Below, piece by piece: positions 42,204 through 50,948 of a DNA stretch of 64,000 bases; the stretch's first letter is position 1; each line of letters starts with the position of its first letter. Below the pieces are notes generated by a model. That model searched no databases. It was not told the origin of the DNA and worked only from the letters and a program-made list of their open reading frames with translations. The position numbers and the translations under genes were made by a program. The stretch is taken from NCBI GenBank assembly GCA_942491535.1, contig CALOBV010000006.1, forward strand, positions 186,001-250,000. The letters run 5' to 3'. This stretch comes from JAUVKT01 sp942491535 (GTDB lineage Bacteria; Bacteroidota; Bacteroidia; Bacteroidales; VadinHA17).

Positions 42204-42902
42204 ATGAAGAAGCATATCCCGAACCTGCTTACCTTATTAAATCTGGCATCCGGATTTATTGCAATTATATTCCTGGCAAGGGGTGAAGTATTAACCGCTG
42301 CATGGATACTTACAGGAGCACTGGTATTTGATTTCCTTGACGGACAGGCTGCAAGGCTTCTGAACGCAGGCTCTGAACTAGGAGTACAGCTTGATAGCCT
42401 GGCAGATCTTATCAGTTTCGGAGTAGCCCCCGGGCTAATGATGCATCATCTTATACTTGTGGGCAGCGGTGCTGAAGAATTTAGTAAGTATCTTATATGG
42501 CTACCTGTTATAATTCCCGTTCTGTCCGGACTGAGACTGGCCATTTTTAATTTAGATGATTCACAAAAAGAATCTTTCAAAGGATTGCCAACACCGGCAA
42601 ATGCAATCTTTATTATAGGCCTGATTATTACAAGTGAATTATCAGAGAGCCAGATAATAGAAACTCTCTACTCCTCCAGATGGGTACTCAGCTTCTTTAC
42701 AATATGCTTCTCTGTTTTGATGGTTACCAGGATTCCGATGTTTTCTCTCAAGGTAAAGCACCTGAGGTTTAAAGGAAACGAACTGAGGTTTATATTTATT
42801 CTGCTTACAATAATGCTTGCTGCCGGGACAGGGATAGATTCAATACCCCTAATTATTATTCTCTATGTAACTGTTTCAATCAGTCACGGACTTATCAGAT
42901 AA
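42204..42902 (+). CDS. pssA: CDP-diacylglycerol-serine O-phosphatidyltransferase
   Basis: Makes phosphatidylserine from CDP-diacylglycerol and serine in the membrane. 232 residues with about seven helices and the CDP-alcohol phosphotransferase motif: DFLDGQAARLLNAGSELGVQLDSLADLISFGVAPG, where the DGxxAR...GxxxDxxxD pattern is complete. With cdsA (46720) and psd (46028), it completes the phosphatidylethanolamine route in this window. It overlaps the converging DAHP synthase gene by 27 bp. Confidence 0.93.
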   Translation: MKKHIPNLLTLLNLASGFIAIIFLARGEVLTAAWILTGALVFDFLDGQAARLLNAGSELGVQLDSLADLISFGVAPGLMMHHLILVGSGAEEFSKYLIWLPVIIPVLSGLRLAIFNLDDSQKESFKGLPTPANAIFIIGLIITSELSESQIIETLYSSRWVLSFFTICFSVLMVTRIPMFSLKVKHLRFKGNELRFIFILLTIMLAAGTGIDSIPLIIILYVTVSISHGLIR

Positions 42903-44000
42903 GCCATTAGCCTCTTTCTTCTTTTCAATCATTACATCAGTTTGCCTTCTGATCGACTCCTGATGCAGGTGCTTAAGTAACTGCTCCATAAACTTGCTAT
43001 CAATACCAATACGATTACCATGCTCTGTTCTTGTTTTTAGAATTTCGAGCCATCTTTCCATCTGGAGAACCGACACATTATTACTGAACTTATAATCTGC
43101 TATCTTATCTATTATCTTCATCCTCTCACTCAAGAGCTCTACAAACTGGTGATCGATTGAATCGACCTGATTTCTGAGTTCCTCAAGGTCGTTCAGAAAA
43201 CCAGGGTCGTCGAACTTGGGCTTTCTTATCATCAGCTTTTCCATCAATTCCCTGTATTGATCAGGTGTGATCTGCTGATTACAATCGCTTAAGGCTTCTG
43301 ATGGATTACTATGTACTTCCACCATTAATCCGTCCATATTAAGATCCATTGCTTTCTGAGATACTTCATACACCAGCGAAGAATCACCGGTGATATGACT
43401 GGGGTCGCATAGCAGGGGAATATTATTTATTCGCCTTCTTAATTCTATAGGTATCTCCCATTTGGGGATATTCCTGTAAAGAGTCCTTTCAAAGGGAGAA
43501 AATCCCCTGTGTATTGCTGCAATCTTCCTGATACCTGCACCATATATTCTTTCGATAGCACCTATCCATAAATCTATGTCGGGATTAAGCGGATTCTTAA
43601 TAAAAACCGGCATATCAATTCCCTGAAGCGATGATGCAATCTCATCGACTGAAAAAGGATTGGATACACTTCTGGCTCCTACCCATATAATATCTACACC
43701 GGCATCTATGCACTGTTCAACATGACTGGCCGATGCCGCTTCAACAGCAATCCTAAATCCAAACTCCCTTTTTACCCTTGCAAGCCACCTGAGTCCCTTA
43801 TTACCTACCCCGCTGAACGTTCCGGGACGGGTTCGAGGCTTCCATATCCCGGCCCTGAAGACTGCAGGTGAAGACGCCCCCGCAAGAGCAGCAGCAATCT
43901 GCATAAGCTGATCTTCAGACTCAGCACTGCAAGGACCTGCAATATGCAAGGGACCCTTTTCAAATTCTTCGAACCAATTCTCAATTGGGACAATATCCAT
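42876..44000 (-). CDS. Bifunctional DAHP synthase / chorismate mutase (type II)
   Basis: 374 residues. The N-terminal part (1-260) is a short type-I-beta DAHP synthase: GPLHIAGPCSAESEDQLMQIA, FRAGIWKPRTRPGTFSGVG, WVGARSVSNPF, FIKNPLNPD, and LLCDPSHITGDSSLV. The C-terminal AroQ-type chorismate mutase helices (about 275-360) are DDLEELRNQVDSIDHQFVELLSERMKIIDKIADYK. It makes the first compound of the shikimate pathway and converts chorismate to prephenate, so entry and the Phe/Tyr branch point are on one chain, a fusion known in Bacteroidota. No tryptophan genes are nearby. Confidence 0.93.
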   Translation of the reverse strand: MDIVPIENWFEEFEKGPLHIAGPCSAESEDQLMQIAAALAGASSPAVFRAGIWKPRTRPGTFSGVGNKGLRWLARVKREFGFRIAVEAASASHVEQCIDAGVDIIWVGARSVSNPFSVDEIASSLQGIDMPVFIKNPLNPDIDLWIGAIERIYGAGIRKIAAIHRGFSPFERTLYRNIPKWEIPIELRRRINNIPLLCDPSHITGDSSLVYEVSQKAMDLNMDGLMVEVHSNPSEALSDCNQQITPDQYRELMEKLMIRKPKFDDPGFLNDLEELRNQVDSIDHQFVELLSERMKIIDKIADYKFSNNVSVLQMERWLEILKTRTEHGNRIGIDSKFMEQLLKHLHQESIRRQTDVMIEKKKEANGLSDKSVTD

Positions 44001-44176
44001 GCGATGAACTCTTTGGTAGATTTATTCGTGAGTTATAAAATAACTGCCTATCAGAATTAAGCGAATTAAATATAAGAATATAATTGCTCACATTATGCGA
44101 GGTATAAAACATTTCGTAGCAGTGGTATTAAAAGAGTATAATATATGCCAGATTTGCATCCTGCAAACATGCCTAC

Positions 44177-44222
44177 TGCCATTATGTCATCTTAATACCC
44201 AGCTTGCATGCCATTATGTCAT
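44177..44222 (+). promoter_or_regulatory. Two 14-bp direct repeats upstream of hsp20
   Basis: TGCCATTATGTCAT occurs at 44177-44190 and 44209-44222. The start-to-start distance is 32 bp, close to three helical turns, so both copies face the same side of DNA. Each copy is nearly palindromic (TGCCAT-T-ATGTCA with one mismatch). A variant lies upstream of grpE at 20076-20090. Probably regulator binding sites. Confidence 0.55.
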
Positions 44223-44287
44223 ACTTATTTACTTGGTATATAAATTGAACTTAACTGTTCAGAAATTAAAACAAATAATAATTAAAT

Positions 44288-44296
44288 AAGGAGGAT
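44288..44296 (+). promoter_or_regulatory. Strong Shine-Dalgarno of hsp20
   Basis: AAGGAGGAT with GGAGG at 44290-44294, 8 bp before ATG 44303. Such strong sites are uncommon in this phylum, where most leaders are A-rich without a Shine-Dalgarno. It would favour high expression. Confidence 0.6.
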
Positions 44297-44302
44297 TAAA
44301 TT

Positions 44303-44719
44303 ATGTTACCTATTAGAAGAACTTACAGACCGATGTATATGTCAAACTTTTTTGACAATGATCTTGACTCATTTTTTAAACCAGCCAGTACTTTCAAGCC
44401 GGCAGTAAATGTCAGGGAAGACGAGAAGGCATATAATATTGAGCTGGCTCTGCCCGGGATTTCGAAGGAAGACATTAAGATTGAAATTGAAAAGAACAAC
44501 CTTATAATCTCTTCTGTGAAAAACGATAGTAAAGAGGACTCAGCTAACGGATACAATCTCAGAGAGTTTGGTTACCAGTCATTTTGCAGGAACTTCACAA
44601 TTCCCGAAAATGCAGTAAGTGAAAAAATCAGTGCTTCCTATAAAAATGGAATTCTTAGTGTAGACATTCCCAAGTCAAAAGAAGACACAAGGGTTAACAG
44701 GGAGATAAAGATCGCGTAG
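44303..44719 (+). CDS. Hsp20/alpha-crystallin small heat-shock protein
   Basis: ATP-independent holdase that keeps unfolding proteins soluble. 138 residues. The N-terminal MLPIRRTYRPMYMSNFFDNDLDSFF precedes an alpha-crystallin domain at about 35-130 (PAVNVREDEKAYNIELALPGISKEDIKIEIEKNNLIISS, then ISASYKNGILSVDIPKS, containing the A-x-x-x-n-GxL motif). The C-terminal I-x-I-like tail is short (REIKIA). A strong Shine-Dalgarno and twin operator-like repeats lie upstream. A classic terminator follows at 44761. Confidence 0.95.
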   Translation: MLPIRRTYRPMYMSNFFDNDLDSFFKPASTFKPAVNVREDEKAYNIELALPGISKEDIKIEIEKNNLIISSVKNDSKEDSANGYNLREFGYQSFCRNFTIPENAVSEKISASYKNGILSVDIPKSKEDTRVNREIKIA

Positions 44720-44758
44720 ATTGATGAACCGGGAATAACGATTTGAAATTTTTGAAAT

Positions 44759-44787
44759 TAAGGCAACAGGAAACTGTTGCCTTTTTT
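44759..44787 (+). terminator. Rho-independent terminator after hsp20
   Basis: AGGCAACAG, loop GAAA, CTGTTGCCT, then six T: a perfect 9-bp stem with a tetraloop and T run, 40 bp after the hsp20 stop and just before the end of the converging flavodiiron gene. Confidence 0.92.
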
Positions 44788-46008
44788 CTACTCGCATTTA
44801 GCGAGCCCGCTGGCAAATTTTGCTCCAAAAGAAACCAGTTCGATTCGCTTCTCCTCGTCTGGAGAAAACTTAAACTTTCCAAGTTCTTCCATAACATTCA
44901 ACTTAAGGCTCTTCATATTTGCAGCGATAATGTCAGAAGCCTCTCCGCTCCATCCATACGATCCAAAGGCTGCGGCATGTTTACCCTTATCACGCAAAGG
45001 ATTGATTACTGCAAACAGCCTGTATACCGGCAATAATGTATTCTGGTTAATTGTTGGAGATCCCACCATGAGTCCGTCGGCTTTTACTACTTCAGATTCA
45101 AGATCACCAAGATCTAAATTCTCGATATCGAGCAGGGTAACATTTGTGTTGGGAACTCCTTCAAGGCCTACCTTAATTATCTCTGCCATCTCCCGGGTAT
45201 AGCCATATGCAGAAACATACATCAGAAGTACATTTTTCACAGGCTTAACACTTGTTAGTTCAAGGTATTCTTCGGCATATTTTTTTGATATCTCAACCTT
45301 ATCCTTCCAGGTAGTCCTGAGTATTGGCCCATGGCCCGGGCAAATTGCATTAATGTCGAGGGGGCTTATTTTCTCAATAGCCTTTAGCATAAACCTGCTG
45401 AAGGGTTTCAGGATTACATCAAAGTAGTACTTAAAAGCATCGCTATAATCACCTACACTGTCGTCAAACATTTCCTCATCACAATAATGGGCACCGAAAG
45501 AATCGCAGGTAAAGAGCAGCTTATCTTCTTCCAGGTAAGTATAAATTGAATCAGGCCAATGAAGATTTGGGGCCGACACAAAGCGGAGTGTTTTGTTTCC
45601 AAGGTCGAGAGTATCTCCATCTTTGACGATCAGCGACTTAAACGAGGCACCCACCATATCATTCAGGTATCTTATTGCATTTCCACTCCCCACAACAACA
45701 GCATCAGGTGCCAGTTTAAGTAAATGCTTAAGTGATCCTGAATGATCTGGTTCTGTATGGTTTAAAATAATATATTCAATCTCCGAAGGCTCAGTAACAG
45801 AGCTTAATTTCTTAAGATAAGTATCCCAGAATTTCTCTTTTACTGTTTCAATTACTGCTTTCTTTTCGGCATTAATAAAGTATGAATTATATGTTGTTCC
45901 ATACTCGGTCTCCATAACAATATCGAAGGTAACTATTTCATAATCCAGGATGCCAACCCATGTTACATCATCCGTTACACTGTGTATCCTGTTATCAACT
46001 CTATTCAT
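44788..46008 (-). CDS. A-type flavodiiron protein (FprA family)
   Basis: Reduces O2 (or NO) to water in anaerobes. 406 residues. The metallo-beta-lactamase-like diiron domain (1-250) has HTEPDHSGSLKHLL, an HxExDH iron-ligand motif, and CDSFGAHYCDEE with GHGPILR further on. The C-terminal flavodoxin domain (about 255-400) has LLMYVSAYGYTREMAEII, then LMVGSPTINQNTLLPVYRLF and AFGSYGWSGEASDII. No rubredoxin domain is fused. It is single, divergent from no gene, with psd 20 bp upstream on the same strand. It fits HydF in showing an oxygen-sensitive metabolism. Confidence 0.94.
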   Translation of the reverse strand: MNRVDNRIHSVTDDVTWVGILDYEIVTFDIVMETEYGTTYNSYFINAEKKAVIETVKEKFWDTYLKKLSSVTEPSEIEYIILNHTEPDHSGSLKHLLKLAPDAVVVGSGNAIRYLNDMVGASFKSLIVKDGDTLDLGNKTLRFVSAPNLHWPDSIYTYLEEDKLLFTCDSFGAHYCDEEMFDDSVGDYSDAFKYYFDVILKPFSRFMLKAIEKISPLDINAICPGHGPILRTTWKDKVEISKKYAEEYLELTSVKPVKNVLLMYVSAYGYTREMAEIIKVGLEGVPNTNVTLLDIENLDLGDLESEVVKADGLMVGSPTINQNTLLPVYRLFAVINPLRDKGKHAAAFGSYGWSGEASDIIAANMKSLKLNVMEELGKFKFSPDEEKRIELVSFGAKFASGLAKCE

Positions 46009-46027
46009 TCTGTTATCTTATAAAAAA

Positions 46028-46690
46028 TTAATTAAAATCTGATGAAAGTTTAGTTATTCCTGATCTCACAGAATCACCAAGGGAGGCATCAATTTTTGTA
46101 CCCGGGGGCAGAAAAACATCAACTCTCGATCCAAATTTAATAAAGCCTATCTCCCTGCCTTGCTCCACCCTGTCTCCCACATTGGGATAAGTTACTATCC
46201 TTCGTGCAACTGCCCCGGCTATCTGTCTTACTAATATCTCAACACCATTTTCACATCTTATTACCAGGGTGGCTCTTTCATTTAATTCAGACGATTTTGG
46301 ATGCCATGCTACAAGAAATTTTCCGGGGTGATATTTATGATATATCAGTTCACCCGAAACGGGGCTCCTGTTACTGTGTACATTATAGGGGGACATAAAA
46401 ATTGAGACCTGGAGGCGTTTATCCTTAAAATATTCGTTTTCTATTGTCTCTTCAACAGCTACAATTCTTCCATCGGCAGGTGCATATATTACCCTGGCAT
46501 CTTTATTTGTATGTCTTTCGGGACTTCTGAAGAACTGGGTAAAATATATGAGCATAAGCAAGGACATAGCAGAGCTTAATCCCATGCCCCATCCCCTTAA
46601 TCCCGCAAGAAGATATAAGCCGATGTTTATAATAAGCAAGCTTGTTACTACAAAAAGTAAAGTACGGTATCCTTCCTTGTGAATCTTCAT
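46028..46690 (-). CDS. psd: Phosphatidylserine decarboxylase family protein
   Basis: Makes phosphatidylethanolamine. 220 residues from ATG 46690, the short archaetidylserine-decarboxylase-like form. An N-terminal helix (LLFVVTSLLIINIGLYLL) is followed by APADGRIVAVEETIEN, IFMSPYNVHSNRSPVSGELIYHKYHPGKFLVA (family His) and FIKFGSRVDVFLPPG. The Gly-Ser there is the self-cleavage site that generates the pyruvoyl group. It is 20 bp from the FprA gene and 29 bp from cdsA, forming part of the rsfS-ftsH-cdsA-psd run. Confidence 0.92.
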   Translation of the reverse strand: MKIHKEGYRTLLFVVTSLLIINIGLYLLAGLRGWGMGLSSAMSLLMLIYFTQFFRSPERHTNKDARVIYAPADGRIVAVEETIENEYFKDKRLQVSIFMSPYNVHSNRSPVSGELIYHKYHPGKFLVAWHPKSSELNERATLVIRCENGVEILVRQIAGAVARRIVTYPNVGDRVEQGREIGFIKFGSRVDVFLPPGTKIDASLGDSVRSGITKLSSDFN

Positions 46691-46719
46691 CAAGCGCAAA
46701 ACTAATCAACTGTTATCAA

Positions 46720-47541
46720 TCAACCAAAAAATGTGATGAAGATATAGAGGGCAGGGAAGGCAAAAGTAAGTCCGTCAAATCTATCAAGAAATCCTCCGTG
46801 ACCGGGCAGAAAGGATCCTGAGTCCTTAATGCCGGCTTCTCTCTTTAGCTGCGATTCGAACAGGTCGCCAAATGTTCCAAAAACAGAAACAATCAACCCT
46901 GCTATTAAGTAATCGGCTTGAGAATAAGACCCCAATAGTTTGCCTGCAAACCATGCAGCAACTAAAGTCAGCAGCACTCCGCCAATAAATCCCTCCCATG
47001 TTTTCTTTGGAGATATCCTTTCAAGTAGTTTATGTCTTCCAAATGCAACTCCCAGCAGGTAGGCTCCTGTATCATTCACCCAGAGTAAAACGAAAAAAGC
47101 AGCTACCAGCTCAGGGGAAAACCCGGAAATACCTTTGTCATAACTGAAGGCTGCGAATACCATAAACACGTAGGGCATAGTAGTATATACCACCATCAAC
47201 AACACTTTTGAAATAGATTCAAAATGATTGTCTCCCTTAGTGTAAAGTTCTGATATAAGAACCAGGATAAGCAGTATAACAGGTATAAGCAGTATTGATT
47301 CTGAAAGAATACCTGATGCTATATATGGCGAAACAAGGAAGGTCGGAACGGATATCAACAGTCCTTTTATAAGATATTCTCTGCTCCTTACGGGGAATAC
47401 CATCCTGCTCAGTTCAATTTGCGAGCCAATAATTATTGCGAGACCTACAAGAATAAAAGTAAGCGGGTGGATTAATACACCACCCAGTACTATAAGTACG
47501 ATAAAAAATCCTGTTAAAGTGCGTGTCAGGAAGTTTCTCAA
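46720..47541 (-). CDS. cdsA: Phosphatidate cytidylyltransferase
   Basis: Makes CDP-diacylglycerol from phosphatidate and CTP. 273 residues with about eight helices and the CDS signature near the end: LKREAGIKDSGSFLPGHGGFLDRFDGLTFAFPALY. Upstream of it, HKLLERISPKKTWEGFIGGVLL is the other conserved block. It feeds PssA and Psd, which are also in the window. 12 bp separate it from ftsH. Confidence 0.94.
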   Translation of the reverse strand: MRNFLTRTLTGFFIVLIVLGGVLIHPLTFILVGLAIIIGSQIELSRMVFPVRSREYLIKGLLISVPTFLVSPYIASGILSESILLIPVILLILVLISELYTKGDNHFESISKVLLMVVYTTMPYVFMVFAAFSYDKGISGFSPELVAAFFVLLWVNDTGAYLLGVAFGRHKLLERISPKKTWEGFIGGVLLTLVAAWFAGKLLGSYSQADYLIAGLIVSVFGTFGDLFESQLKREAGIKDSGSFLPGHGGFLDRFDGLTFAFPALYIFITFFG

Positions 47542-47553
47542 GTCAAACAGTTT

Positions 47554-49635
47554 TTAAGAATCAGTTTTCTTTGCAGTATTTGTTGATTTAGCTGCTCCGG
47601 TTGATTTTTTTCTTGCAGTACCGGAAGCTTTCTTTACAGCCTTGGGTTTATCATCAAAAAGGTCCCTCTTAGCTGTTTCTCCCACTCTCTTCCCGAATAC
47701 TTTCTCAAGATCCTCGCTGAAGATCACTTCTTTTTCGAGGAGTAGGTTAGCAAGCTCTTCGAGTCCTTTTCTGTTCTTTTTAAGCACTCCTTTAGATCTC
47801 TCATATGATTCGCTAATTATGCGCTTTGCTTCAGAATCAATAAGTTCGGCTGTTTTCTCACTATATGGTTTTGTAAATCCATACTCATTCTGACCGGAAG
47901 AATCATAAAAACTCATATTACCAACTTCGGCGCTCATTCCAAAATATGAAACCATTGCATAGGCCTGCTTGGTAACCTTTTCAAGGTCGTTCAGGGCGCC
48001 TGTAGATATTTTCCCAAATACCATCTCTTCGGCAGCTCTTCCACCAAGGGCATAAGCCAGTTCGTCAAGGATTTGCTCCTCTGTGGTAAGCGATCTTTCC
48101 TCCGGCAGATACCATGCTGCACCAAGAGCTCTACCCCTTGGTATTATGGTTACTTTCACCAGCGGACTGGCATATTTCAGAAGCCAGCTTACAGTAGCAT
48201 GACCGGCTTCATGAAAGGCTATAGTTTTCTTCTCCTCCATGGAAATAATTTTGTTCTTTCTTTCCAATCCTCCAATAATCCTGTCTACCGCATCAAGGAA
48301 ATCCTGTTTGCCTACCATTTTCTTATTTTTCCTGGCGGCAATCAATGCTGCTTCATTACACACATTAGCTATGTCTGCTCCAGAAAAACCGGGTGTCTGT
48401 TTGGCAAGAAAATCGATATCAAAGGTCTTCGGTATTTTAATAGGCCTAAGGTGAACCTTAAATATTTCCCTTCTCTCGTTAAGATCAGGCAATTCTACAT
48501 GTATCTGCCTGTCGAACCTACCCGCTCTGAGTAAGGCCCTGTCGAGCACATCAGCCCTGTTTGTTGCAGCAAGGATTATTACACCCATATTTGTTCCAAA
48601 GCCATCCATCTCCGTAAGCAACTGGTTGAGTGTGTTCTCGCGCTCGTCGTTAGCTCCAAAGTTTGCATTTCGTCCCCTCGCTCTTCCAACGGCATCAATC
48701 TCATCGATAAACACAATGCAAGGAGCTTTTTCCTTTGCCTGTTTAAATAAGTCTCTAACACGCGAAGCACCTACACCCACAAACATCTCAACAAAGTCAG
48801 ATCCTGAGATAGAGAAAAAAGGAACGTTAGCTTCTCCTGCCACAGCTTTTGCCATAAGTGTTTTACCCGTTCCCGGAGGTCCTACCAATAGGGCTCCCTT
48901 AGGAATTTTACCTCCCAGTGATGTATATTTTTTTGGATTTTTCAGAAAATCAACTATCTCCATTACTTCAGTCTTTGCCTCTTCCAGTCCTGCCACATCC
49001 TTGAAGTTAATCTTCACATTTGTATCCTTATCAAAGATCTGTGCCTTGGACTTACCAACGCTGAAGATATTGCCTGCGCCTCCACCTGCTCCTCCGCCAC
49101 CAGACATTCTCCTGAAAATAAATACCCAGATAACTAATATTATAATAAAAGGCAGTATCCAGCCAATTATATCACCAAGATAGTTTCTCCTTGTTTCATA
49201 AGAAGGGTGTATTCTTTCTGACTGAGTATAACCTACTCTTTCCTGGGTTTCAGATAATCTATTGTCGAATAGCTCAACCGATGCAATATTGTAAACGAAG
49301 TTAGGCCCTGTCTGGCCCATACTAAAAGCATTTCCGCCTGTCGATGCTTCGGGGTATCGTCCCGATTCTATTGCTTCCGGTTTAAGATAAATTTCTGCCT
49401 TATCCTTATTAACTACTATAATCCTTTCAATATCACGATTCTCAATCATCCTTTCAACATCGCCCCATTCCTTAGATTTAGTAAGATTTCTTCCCCCGAA
49501 GAGGAGGTTAATAACTATAAATCCAAGAGCTGCTGCCGCCAGGATCCAGTTTAGATTGAATTTTGGCTTCCCGTCCTTGCCATCCTTAGAGGTATTCTTA
49601 CCCGTCTTAGGATTATTATTGCTCTTCTCTGCCAT
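47554..49635 (-). CDS. ftsH: ATP-dependent zinc metalloprotease FtsH
   Basis: Membrane AAA+ protease degrading misassembled membrane and regulatory proteins. 693 residues with two helices (LNWILAAAALGFIVINLLF and YLGDIIGWILPFIIILVIWVFIF) flanking a periplasmic domain, then a GGGAGGG linker. The AAA domain has Walker A GPPGTGKT, Walker B CIVFIDEID, and SRH NRADVLDRALLRAGRFD. The zinc site is HEAGHATVSWLL with the downstream Asp ligand region LNDLEKVT. The C terminus is a Lys/Thr/Ala-rich tail. It is 12 bp downstream of rsfS. Confidence 0.96.
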   Translation of the reverse strand: MAEKSNNNPKTGKNTSKDGKDGKPKFNLNWILAAAALGFIVINLLFGGRNLTKSKEWGDVERMIENRDIERIIVVNKDKAEIYLKPEAIESGRYPEASTGGNAFSMGQTGPNFVYNIASVELFDNRLSETQERVGYTQSERIHPSYETRRNYLGDIIGWILPFIIILVIWVFIFRRMSGGGGAGGGAGNIFSVGKSKAQIFDKDTNVKINFKDVAGLEEAKTEVMEIVDFLKNPKKYTSLGGKIPKGALLVGPPGTGKTLMAKAVAGEANVPFFSISGSDFVEMFVGVGASRVRDLFKQAKEKAPCIVFIDEIDAVGRARGRNANFGANDERENTLNQLLTEMDGFGTNMGVIILAATNRADVLDRALLRAGRFDRQIHVELPDLNERREIFKVHLRPIKIPKTFDIDFLAKQTPGFSGADIANVCNEAALIAARKNKKMVGKQDFLDAVDRIIGGLERKNKIISMEEKKTIAFHEAGHATVSWLLKYASPLVKVTIIPRGRALGAAWYLPEERSLTTEEQILDELAYALGGRAAEEMVFGKISTGALNDLEKVTKQAYAMVSYFGMSAEVGNMSFYDSSGQNEYGFTKPYSEKTAELIDSEAKRIISESYERSKGVLKKNRKGLEELANLLLEKEVIFSEDLEKVFGKRVGETAKRDLFDDKPKAVKKASGTARKKSTGAAKSTNTAKKTDS

Positions 49636-49647
49636 TTCTGATATCTC

Positions 49648-50025
49648 CTAATTTTTTTTACTGTCAACAATATTTTCAATCTCCGCATCCGCCCAGAGCC
49701 CTTCAAGGTTATAGAACCTGCGATACTCTTCCATAAAAATATGAACTATTACATTTCCATAATCAAGTAAAACCCAGAAACAATTATCGAGGCCCTCCTT
49801 ATGCAAGGGCTTCTCTCCTGTTGCGGTCTTAACATTAGCAATAACCGATTCAGAAATAGAATCTACCTGTGTGCCGGACTGTGCTTCGCATATAATAAAG
49901 TAATCACAAACTGAATTCTCCAGTTTCCCCATTCCCATTTTTATAACATTCTGCCCGTTCTTGTCAAAAATCCCTTCAATAATATTCTCAACAAGCTGTG
50001 AGGTTTCATCTATTTTTTTGCTCAT
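49648..50025 (-). CDS. rsfS: Ribosome silencing factor RsfS
   Basis: Binds ribosomal protein L14 and blocks subunit joining in starvation. 125 residues with family features: LVENIIEGIFDKNGQNVIKMGMGKLENSVCDYFIICEAQSGTQVDSI, then KEGLDNCFWVLLDYGNVIVHIFMEEYRRFYNLEGLWADAE. It is first in rsfS-ftsH-cdsA-psd. On the opposite strand upstream, TACTTTCG (50064-50071, read on minus) is a near -7 box. Confidence 0.94.
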   Translation of the reverse strand: MSKKIDETSQLVENIIEGIFDKNGQNVIKMGMGKLENSVCDYFIICEAQSGTQVDSISESVIANVKTATGEKPLHKEGLDNCFWVLLDYGNVIVHIFMEEYRRFYNLEGLWADAEIENIVDSKKN

Positions 50026-50085
50026 CTAGCTTAACTTCTGTTATTTAGAAAAAGTCTCAGCAACGAAAGTACAAACATTTATTAT

Positions 50086-50093
50086 TACTTTTG
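50086..50093 (+). promoter_or_regulatory. -7 element before birA
   Basis: TACTTTTG matches TAnnTTTG, about 100 bp before ATG 50193. A divergent near-match TACTTTCG lies on the minus strand at 50064-50071 for rsfS. Confidence 0.4.
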
Positions 50094-50192
50094 CTGAGCT
50101 ATTATCTTTTTTACAATTACAGTGCCATTTTGCCCGCTTGAGAATATTTGCACGAAAAGCACTTATATATTTACGTTATATTACTGATTAAC

Positions 50193-50948
50193 ATGGCTAT
50201 AGGAGACAAAACAGTATATCATGCTAATGTGTCATCGACAAATGATGTTGCATCAGAGCTAATTAATAAGGGTAGCGCTATTGATGGCATGGTAATTTCT
50301 GCCGGATTTCAGTCGAAGGGAAAGGGTCAGCGCAACAACAAATGGCATAGCGATCCTTTTATGAATCTGATTATGAGTGTAATCCTTATACCAGGAGGCA
50401 TTCTACCTGAGCAACAATTTTATATATCAAAGATAGTATCACTTGCAATTATTGATACATTACAAAGTTTTTCTGATCATTTCTCGATAAAATGGCCGAA
50501 TGACATCTACTATAGAGGTGACAAAATAGCAGGTATTTTAATTGAGCATACTATTGTCGGGAATAAAATTACATCGAGCATTGCAGGGATTGGTTTAAAT
50601 ATTAACCAGAAAGACTTTCCGGACGACATTCCCAATCCCATCTCACTTATGCAGATAAGTAAGCAGAAGCACAATGTTCAGGTAATACTTAACGAAGTTT
50701 GCGGAAGTCTTCAAATAAGATACAGTGATCTGAAAAATGGAAAATTCTCTGATATTGATAAATCTTATGAGAGACTATTATATCTTAAGGATATTGAGTC
50801 TCTGTTTATGACAAAAGACGGACCGATGCAAGGAGTAATAACGGGAGTAAATAATATTGGACAACTACTTATAAGATCTTCCGAAGGGCTTGAAAAGGTA
50901 TTTTCGTTTAAAGAGATAGAATTTCCTATAATCGCTACCAATCTGTAA
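50193..50948 (+). CDS. birA: Biotin-[acetyl-CoA-carboxylase] ligase
   Basis: Attaches biotin to carboxylase lysines through biotinyl-AMP. 251 residues from ATG 50193; the frame runs upstream to a TTG at 50148, which is unlikely as a start. Motifs are HANVSSTNDVASEL, SKGKGQRNNKWHSDPFMNLIMSV (a degenerate GRGRxGRxW loop), KWPNDIYYRGDKIAGILIE, and SIAGIGLNINQ. The loop has KGKGQRNNKW rather than GRGR, and its activity is uncertain. There is no N-terminal DNA-binding domain, so it does not act as a repressor. The 3' end overlaps the SRPBCC gene by 14 bp. Confidence 0.9.
   Translation: MAIGDKTVYHANVSSTNDVASELINKGSAIDGMVISAGFQSKGKGQRNNKWHSDPFMNLIMSVILIPGGILPEQQFYISKIVSLAIIDTLQSFSDHFSIKWPNDIYYRGDKIAGILIEHTIVGNKITSSIAGIGLNINQKDFPDDIPNPISLMQISKQKHNVQVILNEVCGSLQIRYSDLKNGKFSDIDKSYERLLYLKDIESLFMTKDGPMQGVITGVNNIGQLLIRSSEGLEKVFSFKEIEFPIIATNL

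Larger units (their letters stand above)
44001..44302. other. Intergenic region upstream of hsp20
   Basis: About 300 bp, AT-rich, between the DAHP synthase gene (-) and hsp20 (+). It holds two perfect copies of TGCCATTATGTCAT (44177-44190 and 44209-44222). A strong GGAGG ribosome-binding site lies at 44290-44294. A TATAAATTG stretch sits near 44240. A 64-codon frame at 44095-44289 looks like chance. No RNA gene is recognised. Confidence 0.6.

Noticed and set aside
44095..44289. 64-codon frame upstream of hsp20
   Set aside because: It spans the twin operator-like repeats and has many Cys and Leu of chance composition. No family and no ribosome-binding site support it.
48626..49183. 185-codon plus-strand frame opposite ftsH
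   Set aside because: It overlaps the AAA domain of a certain gene and has no family similarity. It is an antisense shadow.
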